DNA of 64,000 nt, taken from Immersiella caudata (Eukaryota > Ascomycota > Sordariomycetes > Sordariales > Lasiosphaeriaceae). Of this stretch, positions 1-11,823 are shown in pieces. Where the stretch lies: positions 124,001-188,000 of the forward strand of contig JAULSU010000008.1 of NCBI GenBank assembly GCA_030512335.1, written 5' to 3'. The notes beneath the pieces were generated by a model. The model was not told the origin of the DNA. It was given only the letters and a program-made list of their open reading frames with translations, and made no database searches. The first letter of the stretch is position 1. The number at the start of each line of letters is the position of its first letter. The position numbers and the translations under genes were made by a program.

Positions 1-1296
1 GACACCAGGTTCATGCCGTCCCGAGTAGAGCTCACCAAGCACACGTCACTAACAGCGTACAAGGCCGTGAGCTCATCGAAAGCGACGGACTGGTGCAAGA
101 AGTGAATAGGCATGAACTCGATGGTGCCGAACTTTCCGTTGATGCGGCCGACAAGCTCGTTCACCACGGCTCGGAGGTTCTGATACTCTTCGACGTCCTG
201 GCGGGAAGGAACCGCAACTTGGACAAGAACTATCTTACCAACCCATTCGGGATGCTCTGTCAGGAAGACCTCCATGGCGTGGAGCTTCTGCGGGACGCCC
301 TTGATGTAGTCGAGGCGGTCGACGCCCACGATAAGCTTGACGCCCTCGAACTTGCGCTTCAGGGCGGCGATGCGCTCTTGGACCTTGGGCTTCTTCAGAC
401 CTTCGACGAACTTCTCCGGGTCGATGCCAATGGGGAAAGCGCCAACTGTGATGAACCGGCCGTTGTGTTCGACACCATTAGGAGTGGTAGGGGTGGAACT
501 AGTATCACTTGTCAGCGCTGGAGCAAGCATAGCTGCACCATATCTTAGAGTTCTTACAGAATGCGCGAGCAACTGCTCAAGAAATGCCTGGCATAGTCGT
601 ATGTGTGAAACCCAATGAGATCGCAATCGAGCACGCCCTGCAGCAGCTGCTCTCGCACGGGCAGGATGCGGTAGATCTCGCTGCTGGGGAAGGGCGTGTG
701 GAGGAAGAAGCCGATCTTGACTCCGCGCTTAGTCTTGGCGATCTCCTCGCGCAGCATCTGCGGCAACAGCATCAAGTGGTAGTCGTGGACCCAAATAAGA
801 TCTCCGTCCTGCACATCCTTGATGATTTCCTTGGCGAAGAGCCGATTGACCTCACGGTAGGCCGCCCAGGCCGACTCATCGAACGTAATCTCGCCGGGGT
901 GGTAGTGGAAAAGGGGCCAGAGGATGGAGTCTGTTGGAGGGGAGTGTTAGGGCGACCGCTTGCAAAGGGGAAAGGGGGGGGAAGCTTACTCGCAAAGCCG
1001 TTGTAGTGGCGGTCGGCAAGCTCGTCGTCCACAAACACGGGCACAGCGCCGTACTCATCCCGAAGGCGCTGTCGCATGGGACCCGCCTCGGCCTCAGGGA
1101 CCTCCAGGCCGGGCCAGCCATACCACTGGAAGCTTGTGGTTTTGGACAAGCCGCTCAGACCCGTGACCAGGCCACCTGAGCTCATGGAAAAGGTGTACTG
1201 GCCATCGTCGGAGCGCTTGATCGTGATTGGGAGGCGATTGGAGATCAGCAGGAGCCGACCTCCCGAACCGGATTGGTCTTCTTCGGCGCCGGGCAT
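1..1296 (-). CDS. tps1: Trehalose-6-phosphate synthase, 5' part (cut by window edge)
   Basis: GT20 glycosyltransferase that makes trehalose-6-phosphate from UDP-glucose and glucose-6-phosphate in the cytosol, the first step of trehalose synthesis. Read on the minus strand as three exons: 1296-990, 930-558 and 498 to beyond base 1. The introns are 931-989 and 499-557, both GTAAG...AG, and splicing restores the family sequence. Visible blocks in order are LLISNRLPIT near the N-terminus, GGLVTGLSGL, SILWPLFHYHPGEI, WVHDYHLMLLPQMLR, FFLHTPFPSSEIYRILP, IGFHTYDYARHFLSSCSRIL, TPNGVE, GAFPIGIDP, GVDRLDYIKGVPQKL and STRDGMNLVS at the edge. The start is the ATG at 1296, a short distance before the first conserved block. 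The C-terminal part lies outside the window. The family call is secure; the symbol follows the usual fungal name. Confidence 0.95.
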
Positions 1297-2942
1297 TATG
1301 ACGAGATGCGCGGGGCAAACGGGACAAAGACGCGCTAGCTTCGGTGCTGATTCGACCTCTCGATGGGGCGGCGCGGGGCTCGTGGACGGTGAGCTCGGTC
1401 AAAGGGGAAGGCTTCGGACGTCGCTAGAGCTAGCTGAAATACTCTTCAACAGAGAAAGTCGTTGGCGTCAGACGACCCAGGATGGAAAATGCAAAAGGTG
1501 ATTCAGCAGAGCGCGGAAAGCAGGTTTGGCGGATGACGGGCGAAGGCGGGGCAGTCGCCAATTGGAGGCGGGGTTCCAGGTTGCTCCGGGAAGCGACAAA
1601 CTGCTTGCTGTGGCGCAAGCTTGCGGATGACAAGTCCGGATCTAATCGCTGGCCGGTTGCTCAAGATAATGTCAAAAGCGCATATCGATCAACGTTGCCG
1701 GTGTACAAGTTTATATCTGCACCGTACGATGAAAGCTGAGGCATAAGATGCGATGAGGAGGGAACACGAGAATGCCATTCCACCCCTCGAGCTGCAAACA
1801 CTTTGAGCCGTCGACGTAATTTCTGGACGGGGAAACAGGGATTGGCGGTGCGGCACGCCCACCCTTGTCAGCGGGCAACGTCCAGCCTCCAAGCCAAGCA
1901 CGATAAATTCCCGGCAAAGGCCGCCCTTCTGTTCCCTGTGCAACATGGGACCATGCGCACACACGACTTCTCCCATGCGCAGCATCCCCTTCCTCGCTTT
2001 TCGCAGCATTTTTACAGGCTGACTGATCTCGACGTGAGAGCTCTCAGATTCTGAGGCGTGCGCAGGTTGACCGTTTCGTCCCGGCGGAGGAGGGCAGGGG
2101 GCTCAAATGGCGCACGACGGAGCCGTCGACCCACATGGCAGCCTGCATCGCTGCATTGCGCCGAGCCGAAATCCATGAAACCTGACGAGTTTTCTCCCAC
2201 GGTCCTCGATTTCGGACCTTCTATCTTACAAGGCCCGCTTAAAAAGCTCGACCCTGCCTCTTTAGGTTGGCATTGCACGTTGCTGAGCGGCTGCGTTCGC
2301 AAACAGCGCAAAACGCCCCAGTCGGCACGATGCTGAGATGGATCCAATTTTCGCAGCCGATGACGATGTGGTGGGGCGGCGCGACCTGCTGCAGGCCTCC
2401 CGCCGCCTCCTCGGTCGATTTTAGCCGTCGAAGCTCGATGGTGGGGCCCAGTATTCGAGAGAAAACGTTCGAAAGCTGCAGACCAATCGATCTGCCACGG
2501 CTCTCAATACGCGGTCCGAACTCCTATCACCTTTGCATCGCCGTGTTGCCGCTTGATGCGAGCCCGGAAGCAGCAACACCTTCAACATCACAGGCCCTAA
2601 CCCTCCTCCAGGCCTGCGATATCGGCAACCAGACACGGGACGAGATAAGACGGCGATGCAAGCACCGTTTGCAGTCTCACAACATCACAGCTGATATGCT
2701 GGCCAACAACTCCCTTTCCGCCAGTCCTTGGCGGTTTCATGGCGCGTTTCCCGGACCGCCATAGACTTTCGCTAGGTGGAACCAGAACAAAGCAGCTGCT
2801 CGCACAATGCGATTCGCGCAGCAAAAGAGAAAAAACGAACCCGAAAAAGGAGTTCAAGTCGCTCACATTTTGAACATAATGGTGAAGATAATTTTATTTT
2901 CCATTGTCTTTTCCACCACTAGCCACCAAACAAATTATCGAG
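1297..2942. other. Intergenic, no gene seen
   Basis: About 1.65 kb between the start of the trehalose synthase gene and the 3' end of the P450 gene. It contains only short overlapping frames without protein-like sequence. It must hold the upstream region of the trehalose synthase gene (read towards lower coordinates) and the 3' end of the P450 transcript. Scattered AGGGG/CCCCT pentamers, which resemble stress-response elements, occur, but they are too short to call. Confidence 0.6.
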
Positions 2943-4734
2943 CTATCTCGCGGGCGTCAAGTGCACATACAAGGGCCCCTTTTCCCAAAAGTTGAAGACG
3001 CGCTGCTTCTTCATCCAATCCAGGCTTTCCCCGGAGATTCGCATATCGAAGTTCCACAGAACTCGTGCCAGGATGATACGCATCTCGATATACGCCAAAC
3101 TGGCAGTTGTCAGTTAGGCCTCTTCCCAAGTTACAGCTCAGGGGAACAATAGGAGCACATACTTGCGTCCGAGGCAGTTCCGCGGGCCAATATGGAATGG
3201 CTGGAATGCATCCTTGTTATCGCCAGCAAACACCGGGTCTCCGAGCCACCGCTCAGGACGGAACGAGAAGGCCTCTTTGAAATGCGTCTCGCTGTGATAC
3301 ATGGCCCACTGATGCACAGCAACAATGGTCTTTTTTTTTGTTAGCCTTGGGCTTACTTTGACTATCAGGACCACACACCTTCTCAGGGACGTAGTTCCCA
3401 CACACTGTGGCACCCCCCTTTGGTGCAACTCATGGAAGGCCTCCTGGCACAGGAGGATACAGGCGCAGCGCTTCCTCCAAACATGCGAGGAGGTACGGCA
3501 TGGAGCTGACGGCGATGAAGTTGATCTCTTCTTCGCTATTGAAGGCGCCACGGATCTCTGCCGTGACCTTTTCGAGGGCGGCGCGGTTGGTCAGCAAGAG
3601 GAACGTTACGCCTGACAGCAGTGTTGCTGTCGTTTCGGAGCCGCCAATGATGAGAATCGAGCTGTTTGCTTGCAGTTTGTCGAGAGTGAGACCCTGAAAA
3701 CGTCAGCCTTCTGTCCCAGACCCTCAAGGCAACCAAAATAACCCACCCATTCATCTTTCTTCTGCAGCAATCCTTCGACGAGGTCAGATCTTTCTTTTCC
3801 GGACTCCATCCGCCTTCGAAGCTTCGCCTTGGTCAACTCCATGTGGTGTTCCTGCTCCTCCATCAACTTCTTCGGCATCAGCGCAAAGACTAGACGCATC
3901 AGCAAGGGATACTGTGCCAAAAACTGAAACACAGTTCCCGCCCGAGCCAGCTCAAAGATGGCCTTCACCCACGGGTGATAATCCGAATTCTCCAAGCAGC
4001 CAAAACTGTCCGCCGTTAGCCCCGTCCCCTAATCTCACCCCTATTATCCGAGTACTCACCTCTCGCCAAACGCCAAATCCCCAATGACATCAAACGTGGT
4101 ATAATTATACCACGCCACAATATCCACCCTGTTCCCCTGCCCACACCTCTCCCTCAACCTGCGAATCAACAAATCGACGTACCCCTTGATAATCGGCTGC
4201 TGCTCCCTCATGCTCCGCTCACTAAACCCATGCGCCATCGTCCGTCTCAACAACCCATGCTCCTCCCTTGGCGCACTAATAATATCCACAGGGAGAAAGT
4301 CAAATGGCCGATAGAACTTCATGTTCTTCTCAAACGGCTCGCCTCCTCCCTTTTGATGGCCCATTATTTCCTTCCATGCTGCCGCGTCGGCAAAAACCAA
4401 CTCGTCAGGTGCGACGCGCACGACGGGGCCATATTTCTTGTGCAGATCAAGGATATCGAAGGAGAGGGTTCCACGGATGAGACGATAGCAGTAGGCTAGC
4501 CGGGTCGCTCGCATCAACAGGGGGCCGGGGTAGGAGTAGAGGGGGTGGAGGAAGAGGTTGTAGAGCGCATTGTTGGTGATGTACGCGATCAGCTGTGGTG
4601 GGGATGTCAGTGCCAAGTTTTTGGTTGGTGCGGGTAAATTGGTGGGTTATGTCGGGATCTCAGCGGTGATGGGAACTCACAGCGACGAAAGACAAGGACG
4701 TGATGTCCCAGATCCCGAGGCCTAGGAGGGCCAT
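2943..4734 (-). CDS. Cytochrome P450 monooxygenase (isotrichodermin C-15 hydroxylase-like)
   Basis: Intact membrane-bound fungal P450, 494 residues in six exons: 4734-4681, 4592-4060, 4005-3747, 3693-3379, 3329-3163 and 3099-2943. All introns are GT...AG and the summed length is an exact multiple of three. The first 18-residue exon (MALLGLGIWD...) is separate from the next. Motifs in order are a hydrophobic N-terminal anchor, the proline hinge YPGPLLMRATR, the I-helix GGSETT near residues 299-304, ExxR at 356-359, PERW at 412-415, and the haem loop FHIGPRNCLGRN with Cys439 as the likely iron ligand. Overall sequence resembles the CYP65-type group that includes isotrichodermin C-15 hydroxylase. 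The substrate cannot be told from sequence. No other secondary-metabolism gene is adjacent, so it may be a stand-alone enzyme. Confidence 0.93.
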
Positions 4735-6229
4735 GGTGATGGTGTTTTGGAGACTGAAGCTGCACTGAATAATGATGCAAAGAATGGGAGGATAGATGCC
4801 GAAGCTCTTATAAAAGCTATTTCAGTGACGACGGGGTGTGTCCTCATCTAACTTGAAGCGAGCGGCACGTTGCCATCAAAACCAGCAAATGAGCCACTCT
4901 CTTGGGGACGGCCAAGTACGAGTACGAAACCGACTGCAACGTTCACTTTCCGAGACGGCTCGCCTCCGCAACAAGAAATGGGAAGGAGGTCTGCCGGCAA
5001 ACCCGAAATTCCGATTCCACTGTGATGGTTTGTATCAAACAGTTGCAAGACTCTTGTTTCAAGCAGGTGGCCAGTGAATGACACCGCTCCATGGAAAAGG
5101 CGAATCTGTTGCTTGTGGCACATGTGTATGACTGAGGTTGGAACAGACTACGCCACGCAGAGGAGCGACTCTGAAGGCGTTGGAACTATTAAATGGCTAG
5201 GTGAACTGTAATTGTCATCTATTTCTTCAAGTACTTGGGTTGGCTTTCAGCCTGCATCTGGATTAGGCAAAAAACTTGAAGGTTTCATGGCGACGGGAAC
5301 ATTATCCATTGACAAAGACGCTGACCGTAACCGACCCCTGAACGACGGTGTGACCCATTTCAGGGTTCTAACAACAGTCCAACTTTATTTCTTCAATTCA
5401 GGTCTCAAGCAATTGGAGGAGGAAATGCGAGCTGCGGTGGTGTTCGCACATCAACTCTTTGAAGACCCAACAGCGAGCCGGGGTACCGGCAAAGGGGTAG
5501 AGAGGATGATTCCGAGCCCCTCTATCCTGATAACGTCGCGGAGCCGCCATACCAAACATACCAGCCACATCGGAGCAAAGATCTTCATGGATACTCACCT
5601 GGATACCCAGCAGCCGACGCAGATTCGGGTTATCATGCCGGATATCCCAGTGTGCCATCAGGAAGGGGATGATGATCCACAGTCTCTTTCACCACCCGTG
5701 AAAATCTGGCGACGAGGAGAGAAGACACTCGAAGAAGAAGCAACGCTCGGACGATGCGAACTGGAAGTGCGACGAAAATCAAGAAGAGTCCGGCCACATT
5801 AACCTCAAGTATGTCTTGCGGATAAAGGTCGGCCCTGACGGCGCTGGGTGAGACGGAGGCCACGGCAAAGGTCTCAGGGGGTGGTGAAAGATATGCAATC
5901 GTTTTGGGAAGTATCGGCGAAGACCCCAGGGCGGTTGGATACAATAGACACGGTGCGTGACTCCCACCGTGATGCTGGGCGTAGTTCTCGGCTCATCGAG
6001 CAAAACCCTGAGCGATGATGTCCTTGATCTCCGCAACAACCCTAACCCTGGTTTATTTGCCGAGTGACCGTCTTCTTTTCTTCTGTCGGCTGTTCACTCA
6101 AAGTCAGTTTCAATGCCAAAACTCCATCCATCAACTCACCACCAAGGTGCTCGCCCATCTTTGTTTGACGTGATGCATCAACCCCCTCTTTGATCACGAG
6201 CATAACCCGTCTTTACCCCAGCCACAGCC
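4735..6229. other. Intergenic with a possible decayed membrane-protein remnant
   Basis: About 1.5 kb between the P450 and the glycosylasparaginase. On the minus strand around 5640-5950, one frame has a hydrophobic stretch (AGLFLIFVALPVRIVRALLL) flanked by stops. A second frame around 5400-5660 also looks weakly protein-like. No start, splice pattern or family match ties them together. This may be the relic of a transporter-like gene or chance. The last 200 bases are the 5' region of the next gene. Confidence 0.3.
4807..4812 (-). promoter_or_regulatory. TATA-like element of the P450 gene
   Basis: TATAAG read on the minus strand, about 73 bases upstream of the P450 start codon at 4734. It is the only clear TATA-like match in the 150 bases upstream. 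Position and sequence are suggestive only. Confidence 0.35.
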
Positions 6230-7360
6230 ATGGCGAAGAGACGCCTTATCCCGTCCAAATTCCTACCTCATCTCATCCTCCCCCTTATCGCCGCAACCTC
6301 CCACGCCAACCCATCCCCGGGTCTCCCCCTCGTCATCAACACCTGGGGCGGCCCCTTCACCACCGCCACCGACGCGGCCTACCTCGCCCTCCTCTCCCCC
6401 TCCACCTCCGCAATCGACGCCGTCGAAATCGGCTGCGCAACCTGCGAGCGCAACCAATGCGACGGCACCGTCGGCTACGGCGGTTCCCCCGACGAAACCT
6501 GCGAAACCACTCTCGACGCCATGATCATGGACGGCACCACCATGAAGAGCGGCGCCGTCGCGGGGTTGCGACGCGTGCGCGATGCCATTTCCGTCGCGCG
6601 CCACGTGCTCGAGCACACGGCGCACTCGTTGCTCGTGGGCGACCACGCGACGCGCTTTGCTGTGGAGAACGGATTCCGCGAGGAGGACCTGGCGACGCCC
6701 GAGTCGAGGGAGAAGTGCGAGGCTTGGAGGAGGGGTAATTGCCAGACAAATTATCGTATTAATGTGGAGCCGGATCCGACGACGTCGTGCGGGCCGTATG
6801 CGCCGGTTGAGATGGATTCGTTGGCGGAGGGGTACGCGGGGTTGTTGGAGGCAGGGGAGGGGGCGGCGTCGCATGATACCATTTCGATGGTGGTGATTCA
6901 TAAGTCGGGGGTTATGGCGGCGGGGACGTCGACGAACGGGGCGTCACATAAGGTTCCGGGGCGGGTTGGCGACGGGCCGATTGTCGGGAGCGGATCGTAT
7001 GTCGACGGTGAGGTGGGGGGATGCGGCGCGACGGGGGACGGGGATGTGATGATGCGGTTTTTGCCGTGCTACCAGGCCGTGGAAAATCTGCGGTTGGGCA
7101 TGTCGCCGCAAGAGGCGGCTGAGGATGTGGTGGAGCGCATGCTGCGGAAGCATCCGAGGATATCGAGTGGGATTGTTGTCGTGAACTCGAAGGGTGAGCA
7201 TGGAGGTGCAGGCTCTGGGTGGACCTTTACGTATGCTGTCCGGGGAAGTGGGATGAACGAGACGCAGGTCATCACGGTTCCACCCGTGGAGCTGGACAGG
7301 GAAGAGCTCTTAGGGCGCGCAACGGGATTTAGTTTCCGGCAACTTCAAAACGAGCTTTGA
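6230..7360 (+). CDS. N4-(beta-N-acetylglucosaminyl)-L-asparaginase (glycosylasparaginase), secreted
   Basis: Ntn-hydrolase that cleaves the GlcNAc-Asn bond during glycoprotein breakdown, in the vacuole/lysosome in animals and probably secreted or vacuolar here. Single exon, 376 residues. A basic N-terminus and hydrophobic stretch (FLPHLILPLIAATSHA) form a signal peptide. Family landmarks are NTWGGPFTTAT near residue 37, the autoprocessing site HDT with the cut between Asp216 and Thr217 (Thr217 becoming the catalytic nucleophile), GTSTNGASHKVPGRVGDGPIVGSG at about 232-255 with the substrate-binding Arg and Asp, and GGCGATGDGD near 263. All key residues seen are intact and the length is normal. 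Codon usage in the first half is strongly GC-ending, and this gives long antisense shadow frames. Confidence 0.93.
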   Translation: MAKRRLIPSKFLPHLILPLIAATSHANPSPGLPLVINTWGGPFTTATDAAYLALLSPSTSAIDAVEIGCATCERNQCDGTVGYGGSPDETCETTLDAMIMDGTTMKSGAVAGLRRVRDAISVARHVLEHTAHSLLVGDHATRFAVENGFREEDLATPESREKCEAWRRGNCQTNYRINVEPDPTTSCGPYAPVEMDSLAEGYAGLLEAGEGAASHDTISMVVIHKSGVMAAGTSTNGASHKVPGRVGDGPIVGSGSYVDGEVGGCGATGDGDVMMRFLPCYQAVENLRLGMSPQEAAEDVVERMLRKHPRISSGIVVVNSKGEHGGAGSGWTFTYAVRGSGMNETQVITVPPVELDREELLGRATGFSFRQLQNEL

Positions 7361-7849
7361 TAGAATGATAAAAACTATTTGCATTCGGATTTTGCAAGAG
7401 TTTTCCAGTATATTCCCTTCCAAGCGATACTCGCTCGCTGGTGGCCCAGTCAACTGCCGGAGCGAAGGATGACCAACCCTAACCCGTGATCTTGAACCCC
7501 GGATTCCAGGCCACATCGGGATGATCAGCCGAAAAAACGAAATCGAAACTGGCGGCTCCACTTCGGATGGAGCAACCAACCAGAGCGCCCCCACCGTTCG
7601 CGCTAAACCCCAACGGTCCAGTCCAATCTCACCTCCATGCCACCTCGCCTGGCGCGTATTTTTCACATTTTCTCTCAATCTCACTCAGCGATAATCGACG
7701 TCAGTCCATGTCTCCGATCGCCTGAGACGGTGTCGCAGATCCGCCGTCACGGCAGCATGTCACTCACTCCACGCCTCCGGCACGCATCCACTCATTGAAC
7801 TACTATTTCCCTTTCATTCCACACGCGCGCGCGCGTGCTTTCGCAATCG
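7361..7849. other. Intergenic; short alternating CG tract before the next gene
   Basis: About 490 bases with no gene seen. Bases 7821-7836 are a 16-bp alternating purine-pyrimidine tract (ACACGCGCGCGCGCGT), just upstream of the next start codon. It could be part of the leader of the secreted protein gene; no function can be assigned. Confidence 0.5.
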
Positions 7850-8629
7850 ATGCGCTTCGCCATGCGCGCCGCCATTCCTTTCCTGGTCAGCGCCGCCACG
7901 CGTGTCGTGGCGGACAGCGGCACCGTTTGGGCCACGCCCCACGACAGTTACTCTTCTTCAGTCGGCGTGCTCGGCTGCAAAGTTAATACCGACCGTATCG
8001 CCTACTGGCCCAACAGCATCGACTGCACTAACCTCTGCGTGCGCCTCAGCTACGAAGGCCGTAGCGTCCATCTCCTGCGCATCGACCAGTCCGAGGGCGC
8101 CCACGATGTCAGCTACGATGCCTGGAACTACCTTTATACCGGCTACTCCGCGACCGACCGGCCCGCTGCGGGCGGCGCCACACCCATGGAGTTTGAAGAT
8201 GTCGACGTGTCGAACTGCGCGGATCTCATCTGGACCGACGACGGGAAACTCCCCCTCAGCGCAGCCAACAGCATGAATTTTCTTGCTAGCTGTCTTGCTT
8301 CCGATACTTGGGTCGGCAACAACCACGCCCTCTACAACATCTTGGATCCCATCTGCACCTGGGGGCATGACGAACGGTGCAACCTTGACTGGCCGGCTGC
8401 AAACCAGGCGGCGTGTCCGCATCAGTTGGGCACGCCTACGGCGTTGACTAGCGCTCCGGTGTGGAATATTATGTATCCTAGTGGCCAGAAACTTCTGGCC
8501 GGATCAGTTCCTGGGGCTCCGGGGTCTACGCCGCCGAGTGGAAGTGCGGCTTCTGGGAGGACGAGATCGAAGAGTCTGGAGATTGCGTTGGGGTTATTTA
8601 TGGGGTGGAAGGTGTTGGGGCGGATATAG
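7850..8629 (+). CDS. Secreted, probably GPI-anchored cysteine-rich protein
   Basis: Single exon, 259 residues. The ATG at 7850 is chosen because it opens a good signal peptide (MRFAMRAAIPFLVSAA); the open frame before it has only a GTG. The mature part starts DSGTVWATPHDSYSSSVGVLGC and has conserved-looking cysteine and aromatic positions (YWPNSIDCTNLC, SYDAWNYLYTG, CTWGHDERCNLDWP). A low-complexity Pro/Ser/Gly tail and a short C-terminal hydrophobic stretch (ALGLFMGWKVL) suggest a GPI-attachment signal. I recognise the pattern as a widespread ascomycete family without an assigned enzyme activity. A double-psi beta-barrel (RlpA/barwin-like) fold is possible but unproven. A wall or surface location is inferred. 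Confidence 0.75.
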   Translation: MRFAMRAAIPFLVSAATRVVADSGTVWATPHDSYSSSVGVLGCKVNTDRIAYWPNSIDCTNLCVRLSYEGRSVHLLRIDQSEGAHDVSYDAWNYLYTGYSATDRPAAGGATPMEFEDVDVSNCADLIWTDDGKLPLSAANSMNFLASCLASDTWVGNNHALYNILDPICTWGHDERCNLDWPAANQAACPHQLGTPTALTSAPVWNIMYPSGQKLLAGSVPGAPGSTPPSGSAASGRTRSKSLEIALGLFMGWKVLGRI

Positions 8630-9131
8630 GGGGGCTTTTGACGAGGTGCATGCTGGATGGATGATGAATGTTGATAGGATACCCTGTGTCTTGAATACAC
8701 CCTCTTTTGGATACCTGGCTTTTTTCTTTCTTGGTCTCAGAACGTGGCCCTGTTTTTGACCAAGAACACCATCGTCTTCTTGTGAGGTTTGTATCAACCC
8801 TAGTAGGAGCGGCCAACCCTTAATTCAACGGCATGCCGTGTTTTGTAACAAAGCCCAGTGCCCTCCCAGTTGCCCTTGGAGGCCTAGACCTGTGTGAGTG
8901 AGTGGGCTTGAGGCGGGTGATGTAGGTCAGGACCCTGACGCCCGATGTCAGGCATTGACCAAGTGAATAGGCCACCGTGGGGCTCCCTCATATTTTTGCC
9001 CACAATTTTGTTTACATTCTCCTGCTCAGAAAACCCACTTGTATTCCCCTTCCTCTCACCCTCCCTCCACCACCTCTCGTCACAAGGTTTTCACCACACA
9101 ACCGAAAATCAACCCCAAGCAACAGCGAGAC
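8630..9131. other. Intergenic, pyrimidine-rich leader at its end
   Basis: About 500 bases without a gene. From roughly 9040 to 9080 the plus strand is rich in C and T, as is common just before fungal start codons, and it precedes the small gene at 9132. Confidence 0.5.
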
Positions 9132-9743
9132 ATGGAAGGAAAAGGCAAGAACAAAGAAGAGATCATCCCTGCTGCAGAGCCTGCACAGCTTGCAGTTGCA
9201 GGGCCTGCGCAGCCTGTGCAGCCTGAGGCAGCTAACAATGCTCCAAAGCCCCAGTCGACTCCAGTTGAGCCTCCCGGTTGGGCTGTGCGGTACGCCTCCA
9301 TGCCCAACCCGGGGCTCCATCGTGCAGCCACGCGTTTCTACGCCATCATCCGCCGCTTTTCGCTCTGGGACGATACCATCGAGGACTATGTCATCGATAT
9401 GACTATCGAGTGTGGTAAGTCTTACTTTTTGAATTCTCACCCGGTCAGTATTTGTCTCTAACTTGTCGACCTCATAAGCTGTCCTGAACCATCCTGTGTT
9501 GCAGGTCAACGACAATGTCCCGCTGCAGGCCAAGATCCAGCAGATTCACCTGTTTGCTAGACATCTGCTTGACCACGGCATTACTGCCTCGGAGGTTTAC
9601 AACATAGTTGATCATGGTGAGAGTCATCTACAACACACATTACAGGAGATGTGTGAGCGAATTGCTGACATGATATTCTCTTAGCGATGATGGGATCTGC
9701 GATGCCGGATCTGGATTTCACCGACCGCCCTTTCAGAGTGTGA
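9132..9743 (+). CDS. Conserved-looking small protein of unknown function
   Basis: Three exons, 9132-9414, 9479-9616 and 9685-9743, giving 159 residues with no leftover bases. Introns are GTAAGT...AAG (64 nt) and GTGAGA...TAG (68 nt). The first splice reads through IECAVLNHPVLQVNDNVPLQ, which keeps one smooth frame; other splice choices give a poorer sequence. Residues 1-50 are a charged, Ala/Pro/Gln-rich disordered region (PAQ repeats). The rest is a compact alpha-helical-looking domain containing GWAVRYASMPNPGLHRAATRFYAIIRRFSLWDDTIEDYVID. No signal peptide, membrane segment or known motif was found. The function is unknown. Confidence 0.65.
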
Positions 9744-10558
9744 AGATCTCGTCCATAATCCGAAACCGAAGGCCAGACGACGACATGGGAGACTATCCGG
9801 CGAAACGTTGAGTGTAGGGACTTGAGGGCATGAGCTTTGGAAAAGCCGGGTACATCAATGATATGTAGATGCCAAAGAATTCGTCATATTCCTCAACCCC
9901 GTTTTTTGTTGATCAGAGTGTTGAACGATTGCAACACATAAAACGGCGGCAGGTGCCACGCATGTGGCAGATTTCTGAAGTGGGGCCCAAGGTGGACCGC
10001 CCATGCCTTGATGCACCATTTTCTTCTCGACGGCCGACCCAGAGCTTCAATGCCAGCTATATCATCCTTTTCTCTCCACCATTTCTTGTCAAGTCCCGAC
10101 AAAAACAACACTATCATTGCGAATGATAATACTATGGAACATCGCAGCCACTGTTGCAGAGCGCCAGGGAGGAAAGCTTGAAAAAGTACATGACATGAGT
10201 TACGACTCCCAGATCAAGGTGTCGTTATTTATTGACTTCAGCCCCATAGCATAACCTTATAGAAGCTGCGACATCTGTTGGCAATCCACGGATATTCCCG
10301 ACTGATAAAAATCAGCTCATCAGCCATATACGGAGCCCAACGTCTTTTCCTAAGGTCTTCCCTCAACATTTCCCAAAACGTTTAGTCCAGACTCACTGTG
10401 GACTTACGACTCCCGCTAGCTTATAGTAGCTACTTCCGGCCTCCAGGTATGCAGCTGTGATCGCCACCTAGTTACTCGCTGTCTGACAAACGCAGGAGAT
10501 CAGCTCGTCGGTCGGCAGTCAGGCCGACCCTGCATCAACATGCCCCACTCTTGAGTCG
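9744..10558. other. Intergenic, nothing recognised
   Basis: About 800 bases of ordinary composition with only short frames. No repeat, RNA gene or protein-like stretch was found. Confidence 0.5.
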
Positions 10559-10801
10559 ATGCCCACTGGTATTCTCTCGAAGTTCTGCACTTTTTTAACA
10601 TGGCGCGACATGTGGAGCCTGGAAGATAATGACTTGTTAGATATTCACAACCTCCGTCTCGTTAGCAGGAAAGTCGGCGCAGTTGCCGACACCGAAGCTT
10701 TCAAGAAATTTGCCTTTTCCGTCCGCGAACATAGCTTCCAGAGACTCCTCCAGGTCGCCCAGAGACGTGGCCAACACATCACCCCGGCCGCAACTCGGTG
10801 A
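10559..10801 (+). pseudogene. F-box protein fragment
   Basis: An 80-codon frame opens MPTGILSKFCTFL and continues DIHNLRLVSRKVGAVADTEAFKKFAFSV. This is the N-terminal pattern of fungal F-box proteins (LPxEIL, then LxxLRLVSRxF). It then ends abruptly at a stop. Real F-box proteins of this type run on for several hundred residues, and no continuation is visible in any frame to about 11.4 kb. I read it as a truncated relic. A very short functional protein is unlikely but cannot be excluded. Confidence 0.5.
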
Positions 10802-11823
10802 CAAGTGACGGGATACAAGACTACCATGGAGAAATAATGACGATAATAATGGGGTTCACATCAGTCAGTGTTGGATATTGGTGATATTGGTGTGAATAGG
10901 GACTGGACGGAAGATGAGAGCTGCGGCAAACTTTGGCAAAAGCAATTCCAGTCAGCGCGTGACAGGCTCTACTTCTGAAGTCTCAATGAACGGTCGGTGA
11001 GCCAATTTCTCAGTGTGAAAACTGGTCTCCTGGATATACCCATGCGAGATCCACAGAAGTATCGGGAATTCTCCTAACCCAATGCTCCGTGGGAAAGGCG
11101 CTGACTGCATAGGAGAAAACGGTACATGTATCTTGCCACAATTTTAGAATGCGTCGGTCAAGTACACTCCCGTCTTCTTCGGACCTTTACCCAGCAGAGG
11201 AGGCATTCAACTGATCAAACAGGGACACGCCAGTGCAACAACTTTGACGAACCACACATCAGACAGCAACCAAGCGCTCGAAGGCTTCTGTTCATCAAAC
11301 CAGCGAGATACCCTCTCTGACAGAATGCTTGGGATTGCCGCGGGATCCTTGCGCGTCAAATACGTACAGCTCCTTCCCCAAACAAAGTAGATTATGCTAA
11401 CCTGGCTACCAGTTAGGACTCCTGCCGGTAGAGATTGGGTCTTCCAGATGCCCAATTTGCCTCTCTCTCGTTTATCCTCACTTGACCGGGGCCTTCACTG
11501 ACCTTGAACAAAAGACCTGAGGTATCCCCGCTTTTTCTATTTTTACAGAAGCCCCTCCAGGTGACAAGCCGCTGGTTGCTGCAATGTCTTGCCACGCGTC
11601 GTGATGCACCGCGGATGGGCCCATCGGAATCGGTTAGAGCTCTTTCCGCGATGCGTGTTGGCGAGGTTGTCCAGGGAAGGCGCGCCCACGGCCACAGCTT
11701 AGATGTTTGCCAGGCATCTCCACACGCCTTCTGGTTTTTCCTCTGACATCTCCAGCCATCGCGTATCCAGCCATTGGTCATCAGGTTCATCGTTTATTCA
11801 TCAGCCTCACCCGTATCAACACA
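10802..11823. other. Intergenic, nothing recognised
   Basis: About 1 kb holding only short frames on both strands with no family resemblance. If the F-box fragment once had a downstream part, it has decayed beyond recognition here. Confidence 0.45.

Noticed and set aside
5398..6039. Minus-strand frames with one hydrophobic stretch, possibly a transporter
   Set aside because: Only one membrane-like segment, no start and no consistent splicing; mentioned only as a possible relic.
6263..6901. 212-codon minus-strand frame opposite the glycosylasparaginase
   Set aside because: His/Arg/Gly-rich shadow of a GC-biased gene with intact catalytic motifs on the plus strand.
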